A DNA stretch of 64,000 nt from Opisthocomus hoazin. Its lineage: Eukaryota > Chordata > Aves > Opisthocomiformes > Opisthocomidae. Positions 1 through 11,900 of this stretch are shown piece after piece (position 1 is the stretch's first letter; the number at the start of each line of letters is the position of its first letter). The notes beneath the pieces were generated by a model, which saw only the letters and a program-made list of their open reading frames with translations, searched no databases and had not been told where the DNA came from. A program made the position numbers and the translations under genes. Location of the stretch: positions 132,630,465-132,694,464 of the forward strand of contig NC_134414.1 of NCBI RefSeq assembly GCF_030867145.1, read 5' to 3'.

Positions 1-3000
1 GGAGATGAAACTAAACTACATTTTAAACAAGTCTTCCTGTAGTTCTGTTTTATGAACTGTTTGAATTTTCCATTATAGGTTTCTAATATTTAATTCTTCC
101 TTGTAATAAAAGCTAAAATATTGCAGGCTAAAAAATACCCAGAACATCTGATTAAAACCCTTTCCTTTGTGACTGTGAGCTGCGAATCACCAAAGCTGAC
201 GTCAGTTAGTTACCTCTCTTTTGTCCATTTTGATTGAGGGTTGTATTTTTCAAATTTCTTAGCCAATGAATCATGCAGTACCAGTCAAATGGTAAAAGGA
301 ATTAATAACACATTACATCAGTGAAATTACTTTTACAAGGGTGGCTGATAATACTGACAGTTTTAAAGAAGAGTATGAAATTAGACCAGATATACTTTCC
401 ATTAAGCTACACTGATTAGCGTGCATTATCCTTCTTTAATCCTTTAAGAACAAAAAGTCCAATATTGGCTACTCCCTCATTTTGCCCTCTTCCCACACCT
501 CTCAGGATCAATGTAAGATTGAGCCGACTGAAATTTTCTGGGTCAGCCTGGCTTTTTATTTTTCCTTGTTTCTTTTCTTAAAGCACGTTGTTTCCTCTAG
601 GCTTTGGGATGTTTCACAGTGTTCTGAAAATCATTATTAATAATCAGAAGACCTTGTTCCCTTTCACCTGACCATTAACTTCTAATACCTGCGCTTATAT
701 CCTCTGTTTGACATGGTGAAAGTCTAACACATACACGTAACTTTTTTAGTTGGCATTGGTTGCCTGCAAGCTATTACTGTCAGTCACATGACAAGTGACT
801 ACATAACATATTCTTCAGGCTGAAGTTTTCCAAGACAACGCAAATTTATTGTCTATTCATACATATAGCCATGATCTTAGCTTTTACTTAACAACACTGC
901 ACATGCAGCAAACTTCATATTTTATCCTCATTGCTTTCCCACATGTTAAAATGTCATTTACATTTGGTCACCAGCAACATCAAAAGATCTCATGGGCAAA
1001 ATCCATGCATGGAGGAGCACAGGTCTAGGCCATACTGGCAAAACAACCTCTGCCACACAATCAACAATATTACTCCCAAAACTAAGCAGTACCTTTGGGA
1101 TATACTGATAGTGAAATGCCAAATAAAAACACAGATAAGAAGTAGTGCTTATGCTTCTCTAACACCAAAAGTAGGTCTGCATCTTCTAACTAGGGAAGAT
1201 TACTCTCTGTTCTGACATCCAGCAATTGTGGTCCTGATTCTTGTTATGCTATGTGTGAAAACATACTAAAAGTACACTTACAGTACTACTCTAAAGCTGA
1301 CCTTTAAAACTAACTGGGATTGCCAGGTTTTCCACACAGAATAGCCTAGCCTGAGTCTAAGCAATCAAGAAAGGTAACTCTCTTTAAAAGAGCTGTAAAG
1401 TGGTGATTTGCAACTTTTTGCTAATTATAGATCAGTACCCACCATAAACTTAGTTCTACTTCATCACAAGCACTATCCTAAATGCTACCAGGCAGCCATA
1501 TCCTGATGGCTGCCATCAGTTTTAGCAGTTGTATTATAGTGACTGAGAGGGAACTAGTATGGAGAATAAAAAGTTGTAAAACAATTATTGAACCGGTTGC
1601 TAATAATGTCCTAACACAGATCTCTCTCTCTCTCCCTCATTCAAATGCACAGATCAATGCACAATGGTCCATCAAGCTTACTTTGTTTAGTGCAGGGTGA
1701 ACGGACCTTCATGAGCAAACAAGGAGTTAATTATTGACCAGCAGTGAACACATGGTGCCGAATGTAGGTAAAAAACAGAGGGGGCACTTACCAAATCTGC
1801 CAGGCACAACTTGGAACAGAAGCCGTCAGATAAATATCTTCACTTCTGGAAGAAGGCACTAAAGCCAAGAAAAATTAATCTGTGAAATGACTAATTTTAG
1901 AAGTTCGAAGTAGACGTGCTATGTTGAAAACCACATGAGCAGGCAAAAACAAAAGATGGCAGAGAAACTTCAGCTTTCATTCAGACAACAACTTATTCAA
2001 GAGGATTATGTTCATGGGTTTTGTATTTGATGGCAGCTCACCTAAGAACTCATTCCACATAACTGTTAAAGGAAGGCACCTCGTGTGATTTGGGTGGTCA
2101 TACAGACTACAAAGCAGTAAGAACGTAGAACAGCATTTCAAACTGCTCTAGTGCTACAGGCTTCAGAAGATACATAATCATGTTGATTTAAACCTAAATA
2201 CAGTCACAGGTTTCAAACCTGTATTTTTCCTTAGGAGAAAAGCAAGTGTCCTTGACTAGAATTGGGTGTTTCTCCAGTCAGTATGTTTGCCAAAACCTAT
2301 TATTTAGCAGGACCCAAAACTAGCTGCATAGAAAAGCTGAATTCAGTAAACAGTTTCAGAGAAAAAGATATATGTGAATTTTCTAAATATTGTAAAACCT
2401 AATTTCAGTGCTTTAACAAATTTGTCTAAACCCACTGGCTTTTGGTCTGAAAAAAAATCATTTTAAGGAAGAAAAAGTGAGAACGCACTAGCTTCCTCTG
2501 TCCAAAAACTACATTAATAATGTCTGACTCAAATCAATTTGGACCGATCCAAAAGAAGCCTTTTTTTCCCCCCCATGTTTATTTTTGCCAGAAAATTTTC
2601 AGTTTGGCTCCACAAAGAATTTTGCTCCTACTCTAAACCATGTTTGTGTTCTCCGTGTTCCGGTTTGTCTTCTTTACTAAGAGATTTCTTTATTTGCCCA
2701 GGCTTACAATTGATATACTAAATCAGACCAGCTGCCCTCATGCTAAGTCAGTCTAGCAGCATATTCAACGTCATTTTCTTTCTGTAGAGAATAAAAGTAG
2801 TAAGAATGTCAGTGCCCACAACACAATGTTAACCAGGTGGTACAGGATTGCAAGAGTTTGCAGCTAGGAAGATTTGCACCTTTTTATTATAAATCCATGC
2901 TGGAACCGGAAGTGGATTATCAAAAAAGAGCACCTCTTATCAAGTTGCATACATACCTACTTCCAACAATAGGTATGATACTTTGGATGAATTAACTTTT

Positions 3001-3052
3001 TCTTCTTTCATATGGTTGCCTTTTCTACATCCAGGGTGGGGTTTTTTTGTCC

Positions 3053-3074
3053 TTTTTTTTTTTTTTTTTTTTTT
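3053..3074. repeat. T22 homopolymer
   Basis: An uninterrupted T run. No adjacent element with target-site duplication was recognised. Confidence 0.95.
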
Positions 3075-4223
3075 GAAGTAGACTTAGAACAATTCTTACA
3101 AATTACTAGCAGAGAAGGTTACTTTCCAACAGGAAAGCAAATAGGTTTGTTTCACGAAGAAACAGGAAATCAGTAAGCTTTTAGCACGGTAAGACACTAA
3201 ATTACATCCATCCCCATGGACTTTACAACATCCACACAAATTCAAGGCATTCTAGTTCTCTAGCAATGGATCAGGCTGTTTGCCAGCAAGCTGGTTAAAC
3301 AACCTCTACTTTCCCACACCTAAAAATGCAGCCACAGAAGGACAAAGTTGAAATTGCCCTCATTCTTTAACACTATTTCCACCTTTCATTATTTATAGTT
3401 TAGACTTTGATTAGACTTTTAGAAGACGAAATACAGAAGCGCATTCCCAATGTACTGCTTGGAAGTTATTGCTTTGATTTTTTTCTTCTATGTTTATTTT
3501 TTATCAGAAGCAAGACTTTTTTGTGTTTTAAAAGTATGTCATGTAAATTGAGAACTAGGTATCTTGACAGTAGAGCTTTCAATGGTCATTATTTTAAATC
3601 TCTGTAAGGTTACTCCTTTTGCATCATAACTTATTCCCTGTGCATAACTTCGGTTCAGATTCAGTGGAATCAAAATTTCACCCGCATGCAGGACCTGTAA
3701 ACTAGAATGTACTCAAAAGTCCAAGATCAAGAGATAGAGATCTAGAAGGCAAGTAAAGAGCCACAACTGTAAGATGTGCAGTAGGAAAGGGAATCCATCA
3801 GAGCAGAACTTCTCAGGAGCTATTTTGATATCTGAATTTTGCCCCTACAATTAATGACCATGTAGGATTTGCCAGAAGCTATAGCTGAGGTTACTGTGTT
3901 TGCATACATTTATAGCAGTTCCTACAGCAGCAATCTTCGCTTCTAACAGGGATTTTTAACAATAGCCCCAAACAGAAGAAAAGGATTAACATACAGTACA
4001 ACTACAAATTTGCTTGCTCAGGTAGTCATTTTGATATCCAGCCAAGCAGAGCACCACATATTAGTCACCAAGCATTGGGTTTTGCGATACTAGATATTTC
4101 TGTGCTACAGATGCCATAAGACATTAAATACTGATGGAAGCCATAGGCAAATTCTCTTCAGTTGTGCTGCTCCTCTGTTTTCCTGCTAGAGTCAGAGGAA
4201 AAGGCCTCCATCAGTTTATACTT

Positions 4224-4245
4224 AAAAAAAAAAAAAAAAAAAAAA
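4224..4245. repeat. A22 homopolymer
   Basis: An uninterrupted A run preceded by no recognisable retrocopy. Confidence 0.95.
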
Positions 4246-4925
4246 TGCCACTTACTTCCGTCAACACCCTGACAAAGAAGAATGTGGTATTTGTTAACAT
4301 ACTGGAGTCCAGTGAAAGGCTAATTCACTTTCCTAATGGAGGAGAACAGACACCTTTTAGGGAGAAGGACGTTTCAAAAGATTCTGACAGAGAAAAGGAT
4401 TAAAGAAAAGAAAAAAAAAAATCACTCCTTGTTATTTTAAGTCCTATTTCCTCTTTGCTTCCTTCCAAAACCCTGTATCTGTTGGGTGGAGGACAGCTAC
4501 TTCCTTTGTTACTAAAAAGCCCAAAACATCTTTGCGATTAGTCTGATCGGGGAAAATCCTACAGCATGACTCAGTGGGTGTGATTAAGTTAACAGGTTTC
4601 AGCTAGCATTATTCTTCACTTACAGACATTGCTTAAGATACTGTCCAAAAAAGAGGAAATGAAGATAGATATCAGAAGAGGACAGCCAAATTAAGCATAG
4701 TACACAGAACGCGATTGCAGTCTCTCACGTAAGTAACAGCATGGTATAGAGGACAGCCAAGACAGGGACCAGTTGTGCCAGGACAGGGACCAACCTTCCT
4801 ACCCAACAGTAAATCCAGTCAGTTTCAGACACCCAACTTCAGATTACCTTGCAGAATGCAAGTTGGATGTTTGGGAGACAAAGATGTTGTCCTGAAAGCT
4901 AAACAGAGTTTAAGTGAACCTAACA

Positions 4926-4954
4926 AATATATATACACACACACATATATATAT
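4926..4954. repeat. TA/CA microsatellite
   Basis: TATATATACACACACACA followed by TATATATATG. Confidence 0.95.
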
Positions 4955-5673
4955 GACGGTCCTTTCCTCCCATTTTCATTAATGAAAAATTTACATTTTA
5001 CAGGGCAGAAAGTGGCTATTAAAGCCTGGGTGCATCTGTAATTTTTGAATTCATAAACAACTCCATGTATATTTACCCCAAAAAGGAAATCATGCTACTA
5101 GACTACCAGTAACCGTAGTTGAGGCAGACAAGTAACCAAGATTGAACCTTGCCCTACCATAGGTCTTCTGCCTTCACCCCCGAGCTGTGATTTTGTCAGT
5201 AAGACTGTTCTTGCCTTTGTTACAACACGAACAGACTACATACTAATATTCCTTCTTTGTGTCCCCAAAAATTCCATCTCAAAACGCAAGCCTTGCTCAA
5301 GTGTAAATCTAAATCACCTTTCAAAGATTAGTTACAGCTATTTTAGTTTCAGATGTAGTCAGACTTTCCAAACAAGACGATCACTTTTTTTTCTTTCAGC
5401 TTTCAAAATCCTCCTCCAGCTAAAGCAAACACAACCATTCATAACTAGGAAAAAACCCACATAACTCTCAACTGAATGTAAATGGGAGGAAAAAAAAGAA
5501 ATTCACATTTTCAGGAATCAGCAATGAAGCCAAAAGCATTAGGCTTCTCCTAGTGAAGTAGCTTTCAGCTTCCAATATAGACTAAACCAGTCTTCTGTTG
5601 AAAGGAAACTGAAGAAACTACAGAGAAAAAGGTCCCACCTCTTAGTGCAGTGTCTGTATTGGAATGAAAGTGA

Positions 5674-5732
5674 TTTATTTATATTACACACAAAGATTTT
5701 TATTAAAAAGGCTGGTAATGGAACATTTTATT
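5674..5732 (-). terminator. ATG3: Probable ATG3 polyadenylation signals
   Basis: Three AATAAA hexamers on the minus strand (TTTATT on the plus strand at 5727-5732, 5699-5704 and 5674-5679) lie 120-180 bases after the ATG3 stop. They predict a short 3'UTR ending near 5,650. Which one is used cannot be told from sequence. Confidence 0.7.
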
Positions 5733-5854
5733 TCAATGCATGAACTTGCTAAAAGGTTAGTTACAGAAATCGTGTATAATGTTGTATAAGTCACATGGAT
5801 GGGTTATTTTTAAAAAAGGATTTGATAATTAGAGGAGGACATCCCTTATTTTAG

Positions 5855-5936
5855 TTACATCGTAAAGTGCCTCGTGTAGTCGTATTCTATCGTTGGAATG
5901 ACTGCCTGTACAAATTTCAAGAAAATAAGAAGGTAC
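5855..5936 (-). CDS. ATG3: ATG3 coding exon 12, terminal
   Basis: Completes Met288, encodes residues 289-314 ([20 protein letters not shown] then TRHFTM) and stops with TAA. It is preceded by the U12 branch motif TTTTCCTTAAC about a dozen bases from the acceptor, with no long polypyrimidine tract, as expected for a minor intron. Confidence 0.98.
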
Positions 5937-8900
5937 CTGAGTTTCTTGTTAAGGAAAATGTGCAATAGCTAGAAATCCTGTAAAACAAAGCAAAGTCACA
6001 TTCAATAGTCTGCTCAACAGTATTTCTTGATAATGGGAAAATAACACCCAGCAATTGCACAGCTGGAGACTGGGGAATTAATACAGTAGAACTCTGGTAA
6101 CGACATCTGATGTTTGCCCAAACATACAAAGCTTCCTGCTTTAAGTTAAAGCAGGGAACCAGGAGTTATTTTCAATAAATCTTACAATCACCACACAAAA
6201 GTTTACAATCCCATTTACATACTTAATATTTGTTATTAACAAATGCCAAGGTGAATTACACTAGCAAGACTAATTGCCAGCTACCTCCTGTAGTTGCAGA
6301 GAAAGCAGGCTCCTCCTCCATGTTTCAGTGGCTCAGAAACAGAAACAGGTTCCTGTTCTGAACTATCCTTTGAGAGAGCTCCTTCCTGTTGATGAGGGAA
6401 AAGTAGAGAGATTAGCTTTGCTAAGCTGAGAAGCCTGCCTTGGTAGAGGAGACCTTCCTTGTGTATATCACCCTCAAATGCACGTTGGGCCTGAATCTGC
6501 AGTTTGGAGTATATTGGATAAGTGTCTTTCCACCTGGGAATGAGGCAGACAGGGAACTGAAAAATTAAAATAAATCACTACTTTCAACTGATAATTAAGT
6601 TACATTGGTACTGGTTAGAAGTAAAACCTACTGTTTTGGTATGTCAGTCTCACGGACCATTTCTTGACAAATACAAGCTAGATGATAATGAGGGAACAAA
6701 TTGCCTGTTAAAAACCCTTGAATTTATTTAACAATAGGAAAAAAGTAATCAAAATCTTGAAAATAAGCTATTTCTAACTATTGAGGAGTAGAAGACTTGA
6801 ACTACTTTGCCAGAAAAGTCATTTTCCAGTTCAGTTTCAGTTGCTTGCTGCACAAATTGAGCAACTCAACTCCCACAGTGAATGAGAATTTTACTGATTC
6901 AGGGCCTATAGCTGCTCAGTAGCCCCCCTTTGCTGGCCTTATAGCAGCAAAAGCAGTTAGAACACTATTTTGAAAGGACAAACTTGCTCCTAACAGAGTT
7001 TACTTCAGTCAGAAAGCACAGTATGAATTATTACAAAGGATAACTAAGATCAGTCACCTTACTAAAAGACAATTCTAACTGTGAGGCTTTTGTTACTGAT
7101 GTTCAGAACTGTTTCAGTAATTTTCATTGCTTTTTTGTCAGCTGAATGTTTTACCAAGATATTGCTCACATGCAGAGTAGAGAATAATGGGACCTCTACA
7201 CCTTTCAGAAATGAATCTCAGATTCTAATCTAATACAGAACCTGCTCTACCAGGAGGCGTGATTACAGTCTGGCCAGAGTCTATGAACCTTCAGCCTCAC
7301 CCTCCTACACTGGGATCTCTGTTTCACACTCACAGCTGCCCCCTTCGCACCCCTCCAAACAAGGGCTCAATCCTGTCCCTTCAGTCCTACCTACTTTCCC
7401 TGTTGCTCCTGCCACCGCCCACCCCAACAACTGATTAACAGTTTGTTTACACAAATGAACTCATCCCGTAACTCTTGTAAGCACTACCACAAACAGTTGT
7501 TTATTGCTTTCACACACAATTGCATTCCAGTTTAGGAACTTGGAGGTAACAGCTCCTTACACTGCCAGAAATCTCTAAGAATATCATGTAGTAACAAAAA
7601 AGGATACATGTGAACTCCAAGCTCTCCTCCACCTTCTGCAACAGTCTCAATTATTTTCTTCATCACCTCTGCATGCCTGAAAAACAGATCAGAAACAGTG
7701 AAAATATTTTAAGGAAAAAATAACCCCCTCTTCATCTCAATAATACTAGTTTTTGTGCAAATTAAATAGTTTTGGACTGTTAGTTTCAGAAGCAGAAAGA
7801 AAAAACTTTCAGTTTACTAAGAAAAAAAATCTGAACAATAACAGAAAGTTAATAATAAGTGATGAATGTAACATTATTTGCCAGCTCCTTATGTTCACAA
7901 GGAAAGAGGAAGATGTTCTGTGCTACAGTGTAGACTGAGTGCTATAATGATAGTCAATACATATTGCTCGTCCCTAGTGTAACTGTTAATTGCTAAATGC
8001 AACAGAAGCCACCAGGTAAGGGCCCAGAAGGTAATCCTCACCAGCAGCAAGCCGCCAGAAGTTCCCAGATGACCCCTGAAAAAAAAGCCTAGAAATTGCT
8101 GCAACTTTTTTAGCTCTTAAATTTGTAGAGCTTACAAGGTATCAAACACTTTTACAATTACTAGTTTCCTTGGAAAGGCAGGCTAAACCAACCCTGCAGA
8201 AATTCAGAACCGTTGCTCTCAGCCCGACTTAGGGTATGGAAACTTTCTCTGGCTACAGCAGTAACTTGGGTCTGTGGCAGATCAACAGTTTCTAAGCTAA
8301 CTGCTTCTCTCTCATGACTGTTATTGTAAAGCACTACAGGGGAGGAACAAACATTTCCTCAGGTCACTGTGTTTTGACATTAAGTCATCAATGAGATACC
8401 AGACTTACTATGAATCACACAAACATTTGTGTGTGAAGCTGATCCTGGGAATATAACACAGAATCACAGAATAGCTAAGGTTGGAAGAGACCAATCACCA
8501 TATAGTCCAACCCTCCTTGATCAATGAGCAATAAACCAGAGCAGATAACTCAGGACCTTGTGTCCAACGATAATGACTTCAAGTCTTTTCATGACCAGTT
8601 CCAGTTCAGAAGTAATGGTCTCGTGTTCAGAATAGTTCTTGTACCCCATGAACCAGGGCATGAAGAACACGAGAAATCAGAGTGGAGAACTACTGTATTG
8701 TTAATTGAGGTTTTGTTTATTTATTTTTAACACAAACTCCCAGGCTGTATAACTCATCTTACTTTTACCTATACTTCAACTTTGTTTTAAATACATGTTC
8801 TGTAGGCAACCTTCATCAGTGAGGTCACACAGGGCTACGGACATCCACCTACACAACGCTGCAGGCTAGTTAACAGTAGTAGTTAAAAATATCTATCGTG

Positions 8901-11900
8901 AAACAACCCATGTGCCTACTGAAAACAAAGAAAAGTGGTAAGCAGAGTTTGCATAACTTTCTGACCATGCTTTGATGCTATTATGCAAATCTAAATAGCT
9001 GACCAGTAACTGGCATTTAGTAGTTATCTCCAAAGTTAATCATGCTGCCAGCAACTGCAAACACAAGGAAGGAAGCTGTTGCAAAGTTACCAAGACACAT
9101 TGTAAACAGGAACATGCAAGTCTGGGGAAATTACTAAAGGTCAGCATTTGTCATTCACTGTGTTGTTGGTGTCTGCAAATTAGCTAACCCCCACAGTTGA
9201 TTCAAACTCTGGATCTTCATGATGATCCTGCAGAACACATGCTGCACCAGATGCCAAGGCCAGTTGCTCCTATATAGGAACCTGGCCACTGTCAAAACTT
9301 AAGCTTTGACCTTGTCCATAACAGTGGACTATTTTTTGTACTGGCACAGAATACAGGTCACCTTACAACTACTAGAAGTCTTTACTACCTAGATATCTGG
9401 AATTCCATAATGGCCACAGAATCGTCATTCTTATTGTCATGCAGTTACTCATGAAAAGCTTTGCAGGTGCTTTGTAAACTTTCAAAAATTTGTTTCCTGT
9501 TTTCATTTTCCTTCTATAAGAAAATGCTGAGGAATTAATATGAAGTATGTATAACCTCCAATAGAAAGTAATAATAAAACTTCAGGAGAAATGTCATCTA
9601 AAATGTCCTGCTATCTAGACATCTGAATTTTTTTACTTCTGAATAGAAATCCTCCAGAAGCAACTCTTAACTCAGGATGACTAAATACACTACATGCTCA
9701 CCCGTGCTTGTTCCAGGACCTGTTTATAGATCAACTGAGCTATCAAACAGATCAGACTTTTTTAAAACATACACTAAAAATCACCTAATTTACTTTCCAG
9801 CATATCAACCAACTCTTCAGGAGGTTCAAGTAGTATAAGTTACTATTCATATTCCAAGTCAGAAATACTGCTGTTCCAACTGAAAATAAATTGAGATACA
9901 CAGAGCTAAGACCACATATTAAGGGGTTAAAAATAAGTTGAATGAAGCTGGTTTCTTAAATTGATTAGAGGACACTTTATGCTGTCATCAGGAATGTTCG
10001 CTTTCCAGCTGAAGAACCCCTCTCCTGCTTTGCAATTGACAGAAGCTCTCAGTCAAAATATTTGTTATTAACTTCACAGTGGCATTAGGCACAGCTGACA
10101 TACTGACATTGTCTGAGTATCAGCTGGAAGGGAAATACAGACCACCAGAAAACAAAAGTAAAAAATAAAAGCCTTCCTGATATACAGGGGGCAAAATAAA
10201 ACAACTCAACACCAGAAATTATTTATTCCCCCCACACCTTGCAGTTCACAGAGATAAGAGGCCTTCCACAGGGCTTTCAGTGTACTGTACAACAACTATA
10301 AGCTTCCACAAAAGAATGTAAAATGCAAGACTTTTTAGGACAGTGTACTTTAAAAAAAAAAAATTACCTATGAATTTGATTCAGTGTCTGTGACTGCCCA
10401 CAGACAATGAGACAGGTGTGGAAAAAACCCACAAACGTCATCATTAGGAGAAACATTCAGAACCTGCAATGATCAGTTAACCTTAAGATCTACAATCCAC
10501 TGATCCTTGCAGTTGCCTCTAGTCACTTCCCTGCAGATATTTACAGAGTATATAAGAAGAAAAAAGGAGTTCACAAGCCTACCACCATTTATTTCAAAAT
10601 AGACAAAAATAAGCCCCTGGAATTAGTGCAAGGAATTCAGATCTAATTGTAGGTGTGTTTAGCAGTTAATTATTTTGATAGCCCCTTCATAATACTCACA
10701 TAGAGAAGCTGAGAATTGTGATTAAACCAGTTTGCAGCAATTAATGAGGAAGTTGACTATGTTCCTCCCAGTACCATAAAAATGCTGACAAGAACTAAAA
10801 CTTAGAGCAGAGCTGCAAGATGAACAGTTTCAACTAACTACTGAAAATAGAAGCAACTTCAAGCAGCTGACAGCAGCACCAGACTACAATTTCTTTCCTT
10901 TTTCTGACGCATAACACAGGGATATACACGTCACAAGAAACAGCCAAGTAAGTTTAGGACCATGCAAATACCCTACATTGCACAATTCTTGTAACGTGCA
11001 GAGAAGCAACAGCAGCAGAGCTAGCTAAACACTGGTACTTGCCAGCTAAATTAAGAACAGAACAACTTTTTCAGCTATTATTTTTCATCTCAGAAGCCCA
11101 GACCTTGTTAGCTGCTAGCCTTACCAATTTAAGAAAACGGAATAGCTCACCTCAGAGAGTAAGAGAACATACTGAAAACCTCCATTTTAGATACACTGTT
11201 AGCTTGTTTCTTCACAGACTCAAGATGAGGTTTTTAAACCTTTCCCATGTTAAGCAGCTGCTGGTCAACTAGATTGCTTTTTGATAAGGACTAGACGGTT
11301 TCCTCCCCTCCACATTTAAGACTACCAACAAATCTGTCTCACTGTGATATCAATCATCTCTTTCATGCTTAAGAGACCAATTGGAACAAGTGCCACAACG
11401 CAAACCATTTCTTCGAGTGCCATGTGGATTACATAACAAAGACACTGTCACGTCCCTGTGGCTTCAGAGGAAGAAGTGAAAACATGCACACAGAGTTCTC
11501 ATTGATGAAGACTCAGTCCAAATTCACAAACTAGCATTTAGTTGGTTCTTACTCTGCAAAAGTATTTGCAAAATTAAGCATGTTATGTTGCAGCCACAGC
11601 CCAGTATAAAACCCACAGGTCCACCAAGTCAGTGAGGGCTGTCATGCCCAAATATCTTGTTGTCTGTCTTTCTTCTGAGAATGCCCTCACAGCCTGCATC
11701 CATCAACAGGAGCTTCATCCCAACCCATTTATTAGCAGGTCTTCCACCAATCACTAAATTAAGCCTTGGCTTCCGGCTTTTTTTCCTCCTTTTCTTTTAC
11801 TAATCATCTTTCTAGTCAGTATGTTAAGCATTCCTGCATTCATCCCACCCAACACTCCTTGAAAAAGACTAGTTGCACAAAAAGCCCTATCCCTTTTTTT

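Larger units (their letters stand above)
1..5640. other. No recognised gene downstream of ATG3
   Basis: AT-rich sequence with no frame that I can tie to a protein family. Open frames here reach at most about 90 codons and lack coding-like composition. It holds a T22 run, an A22 run, a short TA/CA microsatellite and otherwise unassigned sequence. In human the next gene on this side is BTLA; I see none of it. Confidence 0.6.

Noticed and set aside
931-1215. 94-codon plus-strand frame left of ATG3
   Set aside because: Composition is not coding-like, it has no promoter, splice or polyA context, and it does not resemble BTLA or CD200, the expected neighbours.
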